Shown piece by piece: positions 31,860-44,935 of a stretch of DNA of 64,000 nucleotides. The notes under the pieces are model-generated. The model was not told the DNA's origin. It saw nothing but the letters and a program-made list of their open reading frames with translations, and did not search any database. The position numbers and the translations under genes were made by a program. Within the stretch, counting starts at the first letter, position 1. Every line of letters starts with the position of its first letter. The stretch is from the NCBI GenBank assembly GCA_948567375.1, contig OX419759.1:58939493-59003492 (forward strand), read 5' to 3'. The stretch is from Lunularia cruciata. Taxonomy: Eukaryota > Streptophyta > Marchantiopsida > Lunulariales > Lunulariaceae.

Positions 31860-34800
31860 CTGTAATTTTAGTGATGGATGTCGAGATTGACTACACAGAT
31901 TTGCAAGCGGTGGACCACATGTCGAGAATAGATTACATCCTAAATTCCATATTTTATATCCCAGTGAGAAAACCAGAAAGTGGTGCAGAAAGGAAGTGGA
32001 GATATGAACTGACCATCAAGAGCTGCCTTCAGGAGCTCGTTAAGTTCCGACACCCTAGAAATACCACCAGAGAGTTCCAAGAACTTTCTGTAGAGCTCCA
32101 GAATATCGCCAAATGCAAGAAAACTTTGTGATACGACGGAGGCCAGGAACCGCAAGTCATGCGCTAGTTCACCTGAACATGCATATGTATATCGTTGAAA
32201 TAAGTAAGAAAGCAAACGAACATGAGAAACCTTCACTTAAAAGGAAGCAAGAGGGCAGAGAGAATGTATCGACAAACGCCACTCATGACTAGTGAGATTT
32301 ACAAGCTGTTTTGTTTCAAAATTGCATTACCCTGCACTTTAGTGGATGAACGATTGCCAATATGCTCCACTGCATAAAGAAGACTTAGACCCCACGTGAC
32401 ATTATGAGGAAGTTGCTTCGTGATAAACTCATCGGCGATGCCAAATAGCCATCTTTTCTTCAACAGTTTGCGAGAGTGGTCAAGAAGCTCCTTGAAGCGT
32501 CCCTCTAGCACCTACACGATTGAGACATACGAATCACATCCAAGATCAGTGGACCATCATGGCAGCAAGAAGCTTTTTGGCAAAACCTAAGCTTAGAGGT
32601 GAATATCAGTAGCGCTTGATAGTCCTTACAGCTTGTTCTCGAGAACCGCCACCAAAGAAAGCAATTGACTCTGCATGTGTTCGAAGCCTCGAGTGCATGT
32701 GCCTGTACAAGAAATGAACCTGTTAGTGGCACTATTACCTCATATAAAATATCAACGAGACCTTCAAGAAGATAACAAGTTAAAGTCCTCCATTACTCAC
32801 TGTTATTTACAGTGCAGGTAGTGACTGCCTATCCACATGAATAATTTCCAAATTCATGGGTATGATTCTCTTACGTGGTAAATGTAATGATTGAATATTT
32901 TACTGACCAATTCGCAAAATTCGGTCAAGAGGACCCCAAGTGCGAAACTTTGAACAGCAGACTCAGTAATCACCGGATTCCTAACATTTGTTATCGTACC
33001 TGAAAGATCCCTCTAGTTGTTGCTCTTTGCTTGTGAGAGCTCCAAAGTTGGGGGTTATTGCTCTCAAAAAGCCCAGACCCAAGAGCATGTAGGCATACAA
33101 GAAGCCAACTCCTCGCTTGCCGGTAAGCATCTTCATGCGGAACGTAAACCTGAACAAAAGTTATTCTATTCAGAAGCCCTTCAGGGACTCTTCTGAAATC
33201 TCCTTGGCAGACACTCACAGACCTGTCCCAATAGTCAAAAAATTTGCTATTCAAAAGCCTAGGAAGTGAAATGAACAAATAAGAACGGAAAAAATAATTC
33301 TACACAAAGTAATAACGTTCACATGTCCTGCTCTGGAAGCATAGTCTTCCGTGCTGAAAGACGCTGATGTGATGCACCTACCAGAGTATATCAACGACCG
33401 GCTTGACCATGCCTGTAACTAAGCCAGAAAGATCGCCACACAATTTCTCTACATCCTGGGTTATGCGCTGATCCGCATCAGCATTCCCGGCAGCAGAAAG
33501 GTGAACAGCCTGTAAGCCATCGTATATCCAGAGACACAGGTGAGTCATATTCGTTACATTGCTCGATGCACAGTAGCATTTCAGTAGGTGTAGAGAGAAC
33601 GTACAAATAATTCTAGCCATCTTCAATCAAAACCTAAATCCGTCAGGAAGGATTTACTATTCTTATTGACGAATCTCTAAGCGTCCTTCCTCAATCTGCT
33701 CGTGGCCCAAAACTCCCAAACGCATCCACTTTCCCGACCTTCACTCTCAACAAACAGCGAAAGGGAGTGTGATTTCATGACGAACCTTGTAGTACGCATT
33801 ATTCTGGAAGTAGAGTCTTGAAAGATGATCCGTTAGTCGATACCTCCAACCAAGAGCTAACTTGGCAGTCATATGTCTGGAGAAACGGAAGTTGCTCAAT
33901 ATCTATACCTTATCTATCTATCCATTCTAAGGTACTAAAACTTTAGGAAAGTTGCTGAATAAGGTATGTCAGAGGAAGGCAAATACAACCAGACATAGAC
34001 ATCCTTGATAAATGCGAGATTTTGTGCAAAGAGCAATGACAACCACAAGAAGAACTAGTTTTACCAGAAAAATAAGTGCAAGTGAGAGCTTCTGTAGCTA
34101 TAGTTCACCTCAGCAAGCTCTGCTACAAGCAAATTTCCTCTTCAGAGAGCAAGTACAAACTACACTCTTTAAACAGGCGTTGCTATAGTCTAACAGAAGT
34201 AAGGAACCGAATCACACCTAAGAGAAGGAGCCACGATTGAAGATGCGGCACTCTGCAATACACTCACTCCTGTCAAACGAATGAAGCCTGCTCTATCCTG
34301 CTCCAAAACGTACTTCACGCTTGTTCCTGCAAAGTTGTTCGGAACAGCGAGGTTCTTTAGCTGTGATCCAATAGATAGCATCGACCCCGTATAATGAACC
34401 CGAGTTAGCTATCAAATCTTCCCCGGAATGTCACATGTTAGACAGGGAATCAGGACAAATGAGGTCCTGACCACAAGCAACTTACGTGCTCTGAACAAAC
34501 TTCTCTGTACACTTGCCTGCTAGATGTCATTACTGACCCTGAAAGATGATGGAAGTGAAGAGTGTCCAGATAACCAAGCAGAAGTTGTGAAGGTACAACA
34601 AGTGAATAAAAGAATAATACCGTTCAGATCCGCAATTCGGTCTGATATGTAAGTGCGACCAACCACAAGCAGAGCGACTGCAAGCAGTTGCCCTCCTTGC
34701 TTGTCAAATAACCTTGGGACCTGTTTTCAGAGTGATACGTAAGTAATCAGCTTTAAACACGAATGCACGCAACGGGAACAGTAATGAACTGCATAGTTGA

Positions 34801-37800
34801 TAAAAGTGCTTGTCTTCGTCGTGTAACATCCCAAACTTACCAGGATTTTCATCAGAGTGGAGATTCTTGCAGGTGTACTTTCAGGCTTGCTCTGTACTCT
34901 TGGAACATCCGGAATAGAAAGAGGACCATCAAGAGGTTGAGATGTTGCCAGAACAGCACTCACATAAGAATCACATGACTTCGAGTCCTTCACAGCCTTA
35001 TCCTGCAAGATTTCCACGCTATGAGTTGCGAGCTGATGGAAACCAGCAAGTACAACAACATCACCCGACACATGCATTCAATCAAGATAATCAGCTGATC
35101 TGAACTAGGGGTTCTGATATTGAGAGCTGGGAGTTTGGTGCTAAACATAAGCACGAATCGCGTTAAGGTAGAATCTCCAACCCAGAGACAGAGATAGATC
35201 TAAGACACGAAGACCTGAAATTTCGTTAAAATGCACGATCGCTTGAAACTGCAAGAACTTCTATTTGAATTATAGAGCTTGCGATACTTGTATTTGAGCC
35301 AATATCACCTACTTTCGCCGCTGCTTGATGACCTGTTGAGCCAAATCCTTTAGGCCAAATAAGGTCTGTTTACAAACACTAACCTCTTCGGAGAGAGAGA
35401 ACTGTTTCTTAACGAAATTTGCTTCGTCTTGGCGTACTTTCTGTACTTCCATTGCCTCCGATCCTTGTAATAGCATCGGTTGAGGTTGGGATGTGGCGTT
35501 GCTGTCCATCACATGTGCAGGTCACTTTCAGTACACAAATGGTGTTGCTCTTTTCGGAGCAAAATAATTGTGCGTTAGAAGATAAGGATAGTATATAAAG
35601 GCATACCGAACCCCTTGTAAATAACCAGGGTCCATACCCATGTCTGACCGGACCTGACTGCGACATTTGAGGGAAATTGAGTAAAATTCTTCCTGACTGT
35701 CAGTTACATTGAGTGGTACCGGAAGCATGCATTCTGGTTACATTTGCCTGCAGAAAAGAATTAGTACATTGATGAAGTGACTATCTAAGGCTAGACTGGT
35801 GTTTATTCAAATGTACTCGCAGGCAATGGTCAGTGCGAGCACTGAAACCTCGAGAAAGACAACGTCTTGCTTCATCTTAGTGTTAGTGATATAGAGATTA
35901 ACGACGTCACTCTCCTAATCGCCTAACCGACAATATCTAGACGCCCCCAGAGTGAGTGTATGAGGACTGGGATTAAGCCCTCGATGCTCTGTCAGCATGA
36001 GCCCATCAACAATACACACAAAAGGGAAGTAGTCAGAATTTCAAAGTAAGTCTGCACGATAGCAACTTCGACTTTTATCATTTAATACCGATGCGAGACT
36101 TTTACTTTGACCAAACACCTAGAAGAAGATTTAACAAAAACAAAATTTCCAAGAAACAGGACCTCAGGACAGGCGCACCTTTTATAGTGCACACTCCAGC
36201 CACCCTCCCCATCTAGTGAAAGAACAGTATCATGGAAAGCCACCAGAGCCGGCCTGTGCGATATTGTGACACAAGAGGTCCCCATGGCCCTAACTTGAGC
36301 ACAAAAACGCTCTTCCATATCGGTAGTCACTGCACTCGTGCATTCGTCCAAGATTGCATAAGCAGGCTTGTGGTAAAAAAGTCTCGCCATTCCCAATCTT
36401 TGCTGTTCTCCAAGGGATAGCTCATCGCTCCAATTCACCTCCTGATCTTGAGGGTAGCGGTCTAACAAGTACTCCAGGTCCACCTGCACCCGAGAGTCAA
36501 ACATCTCAAAAACACCATCAACCGTGATTTCTGACCTACTGATCATCGAAGTGCAACGTGGAAAAAAAATAGAAAGAAAGGAGAACTTTAAAGGGAGAAA
36601 CCAACGTTAGCTAGCAGCTCGTGCATGCCCTCAATCGTAAGAGGCTTGATCTCCTCAGCAGAGGTCAGTGGATAGATAAGCTGGTCACGTAAAGTACCAA
36701 CTGCGGTGTACGGTCGCTGCGGTACATAAAATATCTCATGGCTCAAATCTGATCCCATTCCAGGCTTTGTGATGCGACCAGCCACCAGTGGCCATAGCCC
36801 ACCAAGAACGCGGAATAGTGAGCTCTTGCCGCTACCATTTGGACCTGCAAACGGAAGAAACTGACCATTAAATTCCATCCGTACAAAGCTTCACAAGCTC
36901 CAACCATAACTTACAGTATTTAAGTACTCCGTACCCCATTCTCGAACTGCAGTCCGATCACAGGGATGAAGTTATGAGATCTGAACAATCGATCCACTTT
37001 TATGTCATCTTGATCCTGAATGTATACTACTTAATTATCATGGCGGGAGTTTACCAACTACCGGAACAAAAAGCTTCATCGGGAACTTACCGGTAATTAA
37101 TAAGTTGGAACCTTGTTCAACTCTCAGAGTCAGGTCTTCAACCAAAATGTTACCTGTGGGTGTGACTACCTACCATCACAAAAGTAAAATGGTAAATTTT
37201 GAGACGCGGCACTACTCCCCGGTCTAGTTCTATTTCATCTTTGAAGCTCATGCAATAAAAACAGACAAGTACACAAACATTGAACGAACCTTGACTCCTT
37301 CAAACTCAATGTGCTTAGCTTCAACAAAGTAGCTACCGCTGTCTTTGTTTTGAGTTGCACTACTCCCACCGGCAATCCGTAACTCCTTGGATACTTGCAT
37401 GAGCTCATGTATACGGTCCCCATAGCCACTGCCATTTATCATATCACACATCGACAACTGGATCAACAAATATATCACAACGGGATATACAAATGTTACG
37501 AGCTACATTGACCAAATGTCAAGTTAACAAAGCAGCCAAAGTGACCAGTTTTTTAGCAATTGTACTTATTCCTATTTACCTCGATATCTAACCATGAAAA
37601 AGCGGAATTAGAGGAAGCAAGACAAGGATACAGAAGTCGTCAAGGGGCTCGGAAGGGTTAAAAATGAAAGCCAGCCTCTTCACTTCACCTTATCAACCAG
37701 AGCATACCAGTACCCAACTGGAACTTCAGGGGATGAAATGGAAATAGTAGAATTAAAAGTTACCTGAGACGAGCCAATCTCCGCGTACTTCCTGCAAGTG

Positions 37801-39933
37801 TCCCCATGGACTGGAACAATGATATGATGACGCTTGTGTGATAGCGCATGTTACTCAGCATCTGTGCACGACCTAGAGTCGTTGTATCGGGTTTCAGGTT
37901 ACCGCCAAAGAAAGGTCCGATTATAAGGACAACTCCAAAAGTTGCCCCCAAGTACTTAAGGAGAAAATCTTGTATCATACCGAACCACCATTGAGTGTGT
38001 AGAACTATCCCTAGATGTTTCACAAGATTCTTGAAGCGCGTCTTTATTATTGATGCTTCTCTATCCTGTCCTCCATAAAATGCGATGCTCTCTGAATGAA
38101 TTCTCAAACGGCTGTGTAGCTGCCTGTAGTCTCCTTCTAGTTGCTGCTCTTTAGACATCAACTTCCCAAACGGGGGAGAAAGTATTCCGGTGATAGCACC
38201 TGCTCCTAGCACATAACCCTAAAAAACATTCCACAATTATTGGATATTCATCACCTGCTTCGCAAATTGCCCACTTCACGGAATCTGCACAATTACTGAT
38301 GGTGGAGACATCAAGACACCAATGATGAAATCCATTACAAGAACGACATACCAGAATTCCAAAAGCATATTTTGGATGAGCATATGAGCAAAGCCGCCAG
38401 GTGTAAAGGAGCCCATCAAACACAGCAACCATGTTGTCCTGTACAAGATCACTGAGCTCCGTGCAAAAGCGGGGCACATCACTGGCAATGCGCTGTTCTG
38501 GACTAGTGATCCGCCGGTCAACGTGGTTCAGTTTATAGTAAGTCATGTTCTGAAACACGTTAAACAGGTTGAGAAGGTGAGAACAACTTAGTAAATATTG
38601 TAACCTCAAAAATTTATCCAGTAAGAGAATCGATGCGTAAAATACAACAATCCTTCCGAACTCATGAACCAATCAACAATTGAGTTCTTCAACCTGCAGT
38701 GGTTGTTGATATTCATATGCACTCCGGGAGCTTGACAGTTCGTACTCTCAGATCTTCACGAAAATGCACACATGGATGGAGACATCATTAACTTCACCAT
38801 CGTTGCCGAAACTTCATTCGTCATCGACTTACCTGGAAGTAATCGGCATGTATAGTATCTGTGAGAATTTTCCGGAATTTAAGACTTAAACTCCCCGTCA
38901 AGTACTTTGTCGTTGAATAGAACAGAGATTGCAGGAGGCAAAGCAGGAGATTTTCAGTGATCAGCTGCATGAAAAGTGGCACCCGCCTCAAGAAGGCAGC
39001 TCTGAAAAGAAATCCTTGAACACGAGCAAGTCTATTGCTCAGGGCAGTTCTCAGCACCTGCACGACCAATGCCCATTTGGATCCATCAGATTCATCATAA
39101 ACCAACTGCCCAATGGATTCATCAACTGATGTATAATGGAAGTGAGGCATTGGTCTTATGTAGATAGGATGTCCTCGTTGCAGTTCATAGGTTTGATATA
39201 ATTCATGGCTATGACATGTAAGCAATTGGACAAGCAAACCAGTAAAACTTTTTAAGGTTAGCTTGTACAACAACAAGTGGTGCAAAGCAGCACAGATAGC
39301 TCAAAGGAAGGCCTTGCGAGAATCATACCGCTATTCCTGCAAGACTCAAAAGATTCCTCATTCCAGGTTTCCCCATCTGCGAGAGCAAAAGTCCAGCTAA
39401 AATTCTGACCGACTTGACTCCTCCTTTCCTTGACCTTCCTTTCGGGTTAGGTCTACAAGAGGAATTTTCCTTTCCCCTGACAACTTGGATCTCAGGGGCC
39501 ACCCCATTTGCAACGGGTTCAGAAACAGCACGCCTACTGCGTCGGCCAACACCCAGCTGGGAGTACGCAAGGCCCCCTCCGGCAACTAGCACTGCAGCTG
39601 CAAGTGCTAAAGCTCTCCTGCGCAACATAACAAATAAGTAATCAGAACTGTACGAGCTCCTCTCTACAGATTTCTTCTTCACCTAAAAGGACCAAATCAT
39701 TAAAATTTAACTACGGAAGCCTTCAGCGTGTTGACTGAAATCGTTCGTTCGATCATTGCGGTCGTTCAGATGAAACTTGATCTTCCACTAAGCAATATTA
39801 TTACCGTCTCTTTGCAAAAGTTGTAGCTAACCTCACCGTCGACACTACGAACATCAAAAGAGAGGACAAACCTCTTTGGTGACGAAAGCAGGGACTGTTG
39901 CTGCAGCGCATGAGCAATCTGTAGAGATGACAT
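29871..39933 (-). CDS. ABCD1: Full-size peroxisomal ABC transporter, ABCD1/CTS/PXA1 type
   Basis: Imports acyl-CoAs and related precursors across the peroxisomal membrane for beta-oxidation; in Arabidopsis this is COMATOSE/PXA1. My model has 25 exons with GT-AG introns: 39933-39872, 39617-39329, 39057-38833, 38549-38352, 38218-37764, 37428-37290, 37169-37091, 36844-36606, 36483-36179, 35501-35384, 35002-34841, 34720-34621, 34326-34218, 33876-33786, 33509-33382, 33149-33000, 32702-32630, 32511-32331, 32172-32014, 31859-31662, 31374-31126, 30989-30790, 30576-30524, 30160-30082, 29960-29871. They sum to 4,131 nt, or 1,376 residues; the Arabidopsis protein is about 1,337. All junction phases agree. 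Order: TMD1-NBD1-linker-TMD2-NBD2. The start was chosen because MSSLQ resembles the MPSLQ start of the Arabidopsis protein. EEA-like EQQLEG motifs occur in both halves (about 282-287 and 942-947). The linker exons (35.0-35.5 kb) are least certain. No disabling change was seen. Confidence 0.93.
32014..35501 (-). other. ABCD1 linker and second transmembrane domain (exons 10-19)
   Basis: Exons 10-11 encode a poorly conserved linker rich in Gln, Lys and Ser. Exons 12-19 give [76 protein letters not shown] (across the exon 16/17 junction) and [11 protein letters not shown], all typical of the second half of plant ABCD1. Another small linker exon between 35,003 and 35,383 cannot be excluded. Confidence 0.85.
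36179..37169 (-). other. ABCD1 first nucleotide-binding domain (exons 7-9)
   Basis: Walker A GPNGSGKS (about residues 483-490), Q-loop FYVPQRPY, signature LSLGEQQ (about 584-590), Walker B AILDE (catalytic Glu about 609), D-loop SAVT and switch His in TISHRPAL (about 638). All canonical residues are present, so this site should be able to hydrolyse ATP. The domain is followed by [11 protein letters not shown], a family hallmark. Confidence 0.92.
37290..39933 (-). other. ABCD1 N-terminus and first transmembrane domain (exons 1-6)
   Basis: Exon 1 encodes [20 protein letters not shown]. Exon 2 opens with a hydrophobic stretch, [17 protein letters not shown], and ends in [20 protein letters not shown]. 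Exons 3-5 carry hallmark segments of the family: [40 protein letters not shown] and [17 protein letters not shown]. Exon 6 ([10 protein letters not shown]) leads into the first nucleotide-binding domain. Exons 3, 4 and 5 all begin in phase 0. Confidence 0.9.
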
Positions 39934-40760
39934 TGTGGCGACGTGCGAGCCCCACTTTCCCTGAAACAACAGCCACGAAGTAGCATCAAAATTTAATTCG
40001 GCTTGCTTTCGCCTCCTAAGAAACGAATATGTAAAAGTGGATTTAAGGGCTCAAATGTAAGGCGTAAACCTCCTCTTTTAGGTTATATTTTTCAAGTTAT
40101 GCTCGCGAATTGCTGAAAATTAGTAAAATTCAAGTGAAAGCAAAGACCGGGACTATCATATCAACCTGTAATTTAGGAGAGCGATTGCCTATTTGTCAAC
40201 AAGGGGTCATAGCCGGTGCTCATCACGAGAACACCCCATAATTTTCACTGGCTCACAAGTGCAGAGATCTCTTAGCTCATCTTCACCCGAACAAGACGAG
40301 TACGTCGGTGGGCAAAGCAGAGAGAGAACAGCTCCACACAATTGCCAGAGGTTAAATTTTCCATCCAAAAAAATTTCCACCTTGTTGACGAGAAGACCCT
40401 TTACAGCAGCTGACTTACTTGAAGGGGCAAGATCGTGCAACAATTAGCGCGTTTGTACTATACACCACTTCTCCAGACTGAGATGCCGATTATCCATAGG
40501 CTCGCCGACGCCCGATGATTGGTCTCGCGTCCAAAACTCCCAAAAATTGCGCCTCTCTGCGCATAACATCCACAATCCGAACCTGCGTCTCAGGTCCGAT
40601 GCTAGCATACCACTGCCGTCTCCTACTGGAACTAAGAATGATAGCATGAAAAGACCTTCCTAATGGCTTGATCGTCCTCTAAAGGCAGCTCCCCAGAGAA
40701 AACGCAACGTTAACGTGGAAAAAACGAAGGTCGAGTGTCATCTCGCATAATTGATCGCCT
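39934..40760. other. Upstream region of ABCD1
   Basis: Should hold the 5' UTR and promoter of the minus-strand transporter gene. Two minus-strand open frames (40,207-40,443 and 40,444-40,647) have no recognisable domain. No convincing TATA box was identified. Confidence 0.4.
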
Positions 40761-40779
40761 TCGTCTATTCCTTGCCAAC

Positions 40780-41366
40780 TCAGCCGTCAGCCGACTCTCA
40801 CCTGCAACTCCTCCAACGCAAACAGCGATTCCCGACCCCCGCTCCTCCTCAAATACTCCGTAACTCCTCTCTTTTCTTCCCCATTCCTTGCCCTATCCAA
40901 TCATCCATCCCCCTCCTCGTCCTCCTCTTCCTCTAATTCCCCGTTCCGCATCCACCGCTACACTACACAAATTGCAATTTCTTCGCAAAACCTCAACACC
41001 ACCACGTGTGAAAATTGGAGGCGAATTGCAGGTGATCGATCCTGTTAAAACTGCCGTTCATCTCCTTACGAGGTGTTCCTCCTTTACAACAGCGCATCCG
41101 CGTAGAGCCCGTGCGTTCCTCCTTACAGCGCGTGCCAACAAAACCCCCACAACGAACCATAAGGCAGTAGTACCACCACCGGAACGAGCTCTTCCTCCAG
41201 CTCTCGGTCTCTCCTTCAAAGGAAGGAAGGAAGGAATCCAGCTCCTCGACCTCCCTAGCTTTCAGGACCTGCCAACATCATTAATGAATATGTCAGAGCA
41301 CCCGGGAAACGTAGACCCCGGCATCTTTCTGCTGGGCTTGGAACGGACCGTCTTGCGCCGGCGATA
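40780..41366 (+). CDS. Possible divergent ORF with pyrimidine-rich leader, low support
   Basis: The DNA from about 40,780 to 40,945 is C/T-rich on the plus strand, as in many plant 5' leaders. An open frame at 40,888-41,367 (up to 159 codons) follows. Its start is rich in Pro, Ser, Arg and Leu (HPPPRPPLPLIPRSAS), which could pass for an organelle transit peptide. The rest contains ALGLSFKGRKEGIQLLDLP and matches nothing I know. If real, it would be transcribed divergently from ABCD1. The bias may equally be a leader or chance. Confidence 0.18.
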
Positions 41367-41399
41367 GTCGTCGCGTCTTCAGTGGGCTAGAGTCTTTCT

Positions 41400-43100
41400 C
41401 CTGTACAGAGGAAGTTACCTCTTTGCTCATGATTGCGCCTTATGTGTCGTACTTGATGAGTGCCACAAGCAAAGTCTCTTGATTACGGCTGGGGTGTCTT
41501 TTCAACATGTTTTTCCTCGTATCCTCGTAACTGCGGGAAGACCAAATTCCTCAAAATGCAAATGATCTTCTCCGTCTCCGAATTGTGCAGAAATTTTGAA
41601 GGTCCTTTACCTTCCGAAGTTTACAGCTTCACTTGCTAATCTTAAGAAAGTTACATGGCATTGGGGGAATAGGGAAGAGGTCCCATCCAAAACACGTCTC
41701 TACGTATTTCTGTCCATCCAGGTGATTTTTCCTGATCCATTGCACGTAAAGTCGAAGGATAGTATGGAAAAGTTACCATGTGTAAGAAAGGAAAATTCGC
41801 TATGATCTACAAAAATCCAAAATCCAAAGGTTAAAAACGATTTGCTCCTTCATATGGTAAAGGTCCCACTCGAGTCTTCTGGCAACCCTTCTTCCAAGTT
41901 CTTCAGACTCTGCTTTGCGCTACAGTACCTGCAAGATATTCGTGCGTGGAAAATTCTTTCTGCGAGGAACTACTTTAAAATGAAGAATACGCAAACTCAG
42001 GAGATTAGACTTATTGGAGGAAAACGTAAGCCATCCATGGAATAGACACTCCTCCGTACTGACATGCTTCCATTGCTAGGTAATGATAAACTAAAGAGAA
42101 CTTGTAGACACTTCTTACAATCGCCATTGCTACGGTAGTTGCTGTAGCTCAAAGCGGCTGTAACTTCTTACAATCACCTCAGTTTATGCCATACACGGTG
42201 GTAATACATACCTGCCTTGTCACTTTAAGCAGAGTGATGGCTGAAACTCTTGCAGACTTGTTGTTTTGTTGCACTACACTCTTGAAGACAATCGAACAAT
42301 CAAAATCATTATTCGTGAGGATGTACTCCGGATGTTACCATGTAGAATAAATTTATGGTATGATATGCATAGAACCAAATACAAGATTGGAACTGTCTCA
42401 AGCATGAGCATATGTAGGAATTTGTTGATAAATCGGGATATTATTCTTAGGATCAGTGAGGAAAGTCACTTTCGTCCGATGGAAGAGGATGCCGTGAAAC
42501 CTTGAGAATATCCATTCCATCAGATGCATTGGAACCTGGACAATTTCCAGTTCCCGCAAGTCAAGAGGGTGACATTACATATTCCGGTTCCAAAACATCC
42601 AGACAAAATAAGGCTTAATGCCAATAGAAAATACTACATTGAAACATAGGGGTAAACTAATTTAGCTTACCTCACCGTTCGACACTACAACTCTGCTTTT
42701 GCTCAAGATTTGGCTAAGATCAACGCCTTGAAAACGGAGACCATAGAGGCAAGGAGAGATGCAAGGTAGTTGAAATGAAGCTCTCAAAGTCTCAAAGATG
42801 TAGAAAATTTGGGGTGAAAGTAGAAGCAAAGAAGACAAGGGTTGAGAATGAAGATATTAAACTTGAGGTAGAGAAGAGTTTATGCAAGCAGAAAAGTAAA
42901 GTAGATCCAAGGCAAAAACACTCTTATTTAAAGAGAAGAGTGCAAAGTCCAAGAGATTTTACTCCATGACCTTAGAATTAATCCGGCAAGGAAAGACTCT
43001 AGAGGAGATAACAAATATTATGACTATACTATGAGGTAGATCCCCATCCTTACAATAGCTCCAGCAATTATCCTAAGTTTTCAATCCCCAATTATAATAC
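41400..43100. other. Intergenic; short coiled-coil-like remnant near 42.69-42.97 kb
   Basis: No gene. At about 42,695-42,970 frames such as QDLAKINALKTETIEARRDA and Lys/Glu-rich continuation, broken by stops, resemble an eroded coiled coil, perhaps another tail fragment of the repeated protein. CTTCTTACAATC occurs twice near 42,110-42,170. Confidence 0.3.
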
Positions 43101-43379
43101 CCCTTGTGCAAGTGCAAATGACACTAATGAACACACTTTTATGTAGCTCTTCCATTCCATTGCGAGGATTGGTAACTTGAAAAGAATTATATTTTTGCAT
43201 GTAACTTCACCACTCCACTATGAGTATTGAGAACTTAAAAGGAGTTATAATTAATTTTATGAGTTGGAGTGACTATTTTGTGTTCTAAAGTTTTGTTTTG
43301 TGCCAAAAAAGAGAGAATTTCTATATGAGATACAATGACTAGTCTATGTTGAGTTTGGTTTTGGGTACTTCATGCTTCA

Positions 43380-43960
43380 AGGTGCATTATGGAATGGTAT
43401 TTTTTTGGTGCCCACTTGCATGCACTAGAGTGCATGTGGAACTGTTTCCATATACAATGAGTTGCACCGTAACATGTGCTAGAAAATTATTTAGTGCATG
43501 TACTTATTACGTATAGCACATATGTGCATCCATATGTGTTGGTAACCACTAGTGCGATGGTGTAAGGCATCATGTGCGCTAGTGTGCAACATAGTATGCA
43601 TTGGTGTATTCTCCGATTGTCACCTAACTTGCCACTTTCAAAACTTCAACTAGACCCTAATTTAGGGTCTTTGAAAGACAAGCAAGGTTGGAAGATAAAA
43701 AATTCCATGTCTTTTCTACATGATCTTTCAAAGGTATAATTTCTAAATTGACAATTCCATCCAACAACACCCAGTGGACACATATTGTCAAGTGACACCT
43801 GGCCTTGCCGCCAACCATTTCACATCAAAAAACCTTGTGCATTTTCCACAACATACCAGGAAACCTAAGGCTAACTCCATCGCATATCAAAAAACCTTAA
43901 TGCATACCAGGCACCCCAACGCATACCATTAGTATTTTGCACCAATTGAATGTGCAAAAG
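43380..43960. repeat. TGTGC/GTGCAT-rich stretch and short direct repeats
   Basis: From 43,410 to 43,620 the words TGTGC, GTGCAT and CTAGTG/TAGTGC recur many times. At 43,827-43,960 a unit with CATCAAAAAACCTT...GCAT...ACCAGG occurs twice (about 43,826 and 43,888). No coding potential. Confidence 0.45.
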
Positions 43961-44269
43961 TCAAAGTATTTTCCACCTTGTAAGTATCAACTTCATCATA
44001 ACAGAACATTTGAAATGACACATCTCATGCAGTACTTGACATGTGAGACACTCAAAGAATGCCAAAGTATTATTAACTTCATGCATTTAAAAGTACACAA
44101 ATTTATAAATTGAAAGTGATATAGTGACACAATATTCTATTTTCAGTTTTTCTCTACTTTATTCTATATCCATCTATTTGATGAATTCACCATCTTCCTT
44201 AAGACAAATATCAGAATAATTGATTAAAAAGTTATGTAAAACTATACATATAGATATCCACTTCAATAA

Positions 44270-44935
44270 CCATTTCTACTAAGATCGCTAAGCTAAACTC
44301 TCAATTCTCTTAACAAATGCCAAAACACTTTAAGCACTTCTATACAAGGCTCATTTACTACAAAATTTCATACCACACATTTGTTGAAGAGGTGTTTGTC
44401 GGTTGTTTGGGCTTCCTTGAAAGAGTGCACCAAGCAATTTATAAGATAGAACCCAAATCTCCCAAGAGATATTCATGGCCTTCAAAAGTGCCACAACCTC
44501 CTCTATGATTCAATTCATCCCACAATGGAGATTTCTTTAAGCAAGTCATGTCATGACTTGCTTGAAGACCCCAACATTCATAAATACACAAAAAATACAC
44601 ATATGAGTACCCAAAAAAACTCATGATTACTCAAAACAAACACAAATGTGTGTTGAACAAGAACACAACTATAACTCATGATTCTCATAAAATGAATGAT
44701 TCTTCTTTTATCATCATAGGTGACTTGGCCATTAATTAAATATAAGCTCTTATGACTAAAATATAATTCCATATTCACTATAAGTTGAGATTCTAATGAA
44801 AATAATGTTCCATCTACAGGTCCCATGCAACTTGGGCATCCCTTTTGAGTAAAAATTGTAAATTTTCTTCTTCTTTCTTCTTGATCCAACAACTCCATCT
44901 CCCTCCACAAAATGGATAAGATAGCAATCATCACT
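44270..44935 (-). pseudogene. PIF/Harbinger-type transposase relic (DDE superfamily)
   Basis: Minus-strand segments in shifting frames keep the order expected for a Harbinger-like DDE transposase: GCPSCMGPVDGTLF (first catalytic Asp, about 44,800-44,841), YFSHKSLYLINGQVTYDDKRR, then WGLQASHDMTCLKKSPL, then GHEYLLGDLGSIL (second Asp), then LFNKCV and EVLKVFWHLLREL, which resembles the family's [FN]-x-x-R-x-x-V-E-x-x-[FI]-G-x-L-K-x-R block. Stops and frame changes occur between the parts, so it is inactive. The N-terminal half and terminal inverted repeats were not found. Confidence 0.65.

Noticed and set aside
29871-39933. Two separate half-size ABC transporter genes
   Set aside because: Reading frame and exon phase continue through the linker, there is no stop or new start between halves, and the second half lacks its own N-terminal region. 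One full-size gene fits better.
40207-40647. Two minus-strand ORFs upstream of ABCD1 as extra exons
   Set aside because: Exon 1 already begins with an ATG and an MSSLQ start like the Arabidopsis MPSLQ; these frames do not resemble the family.
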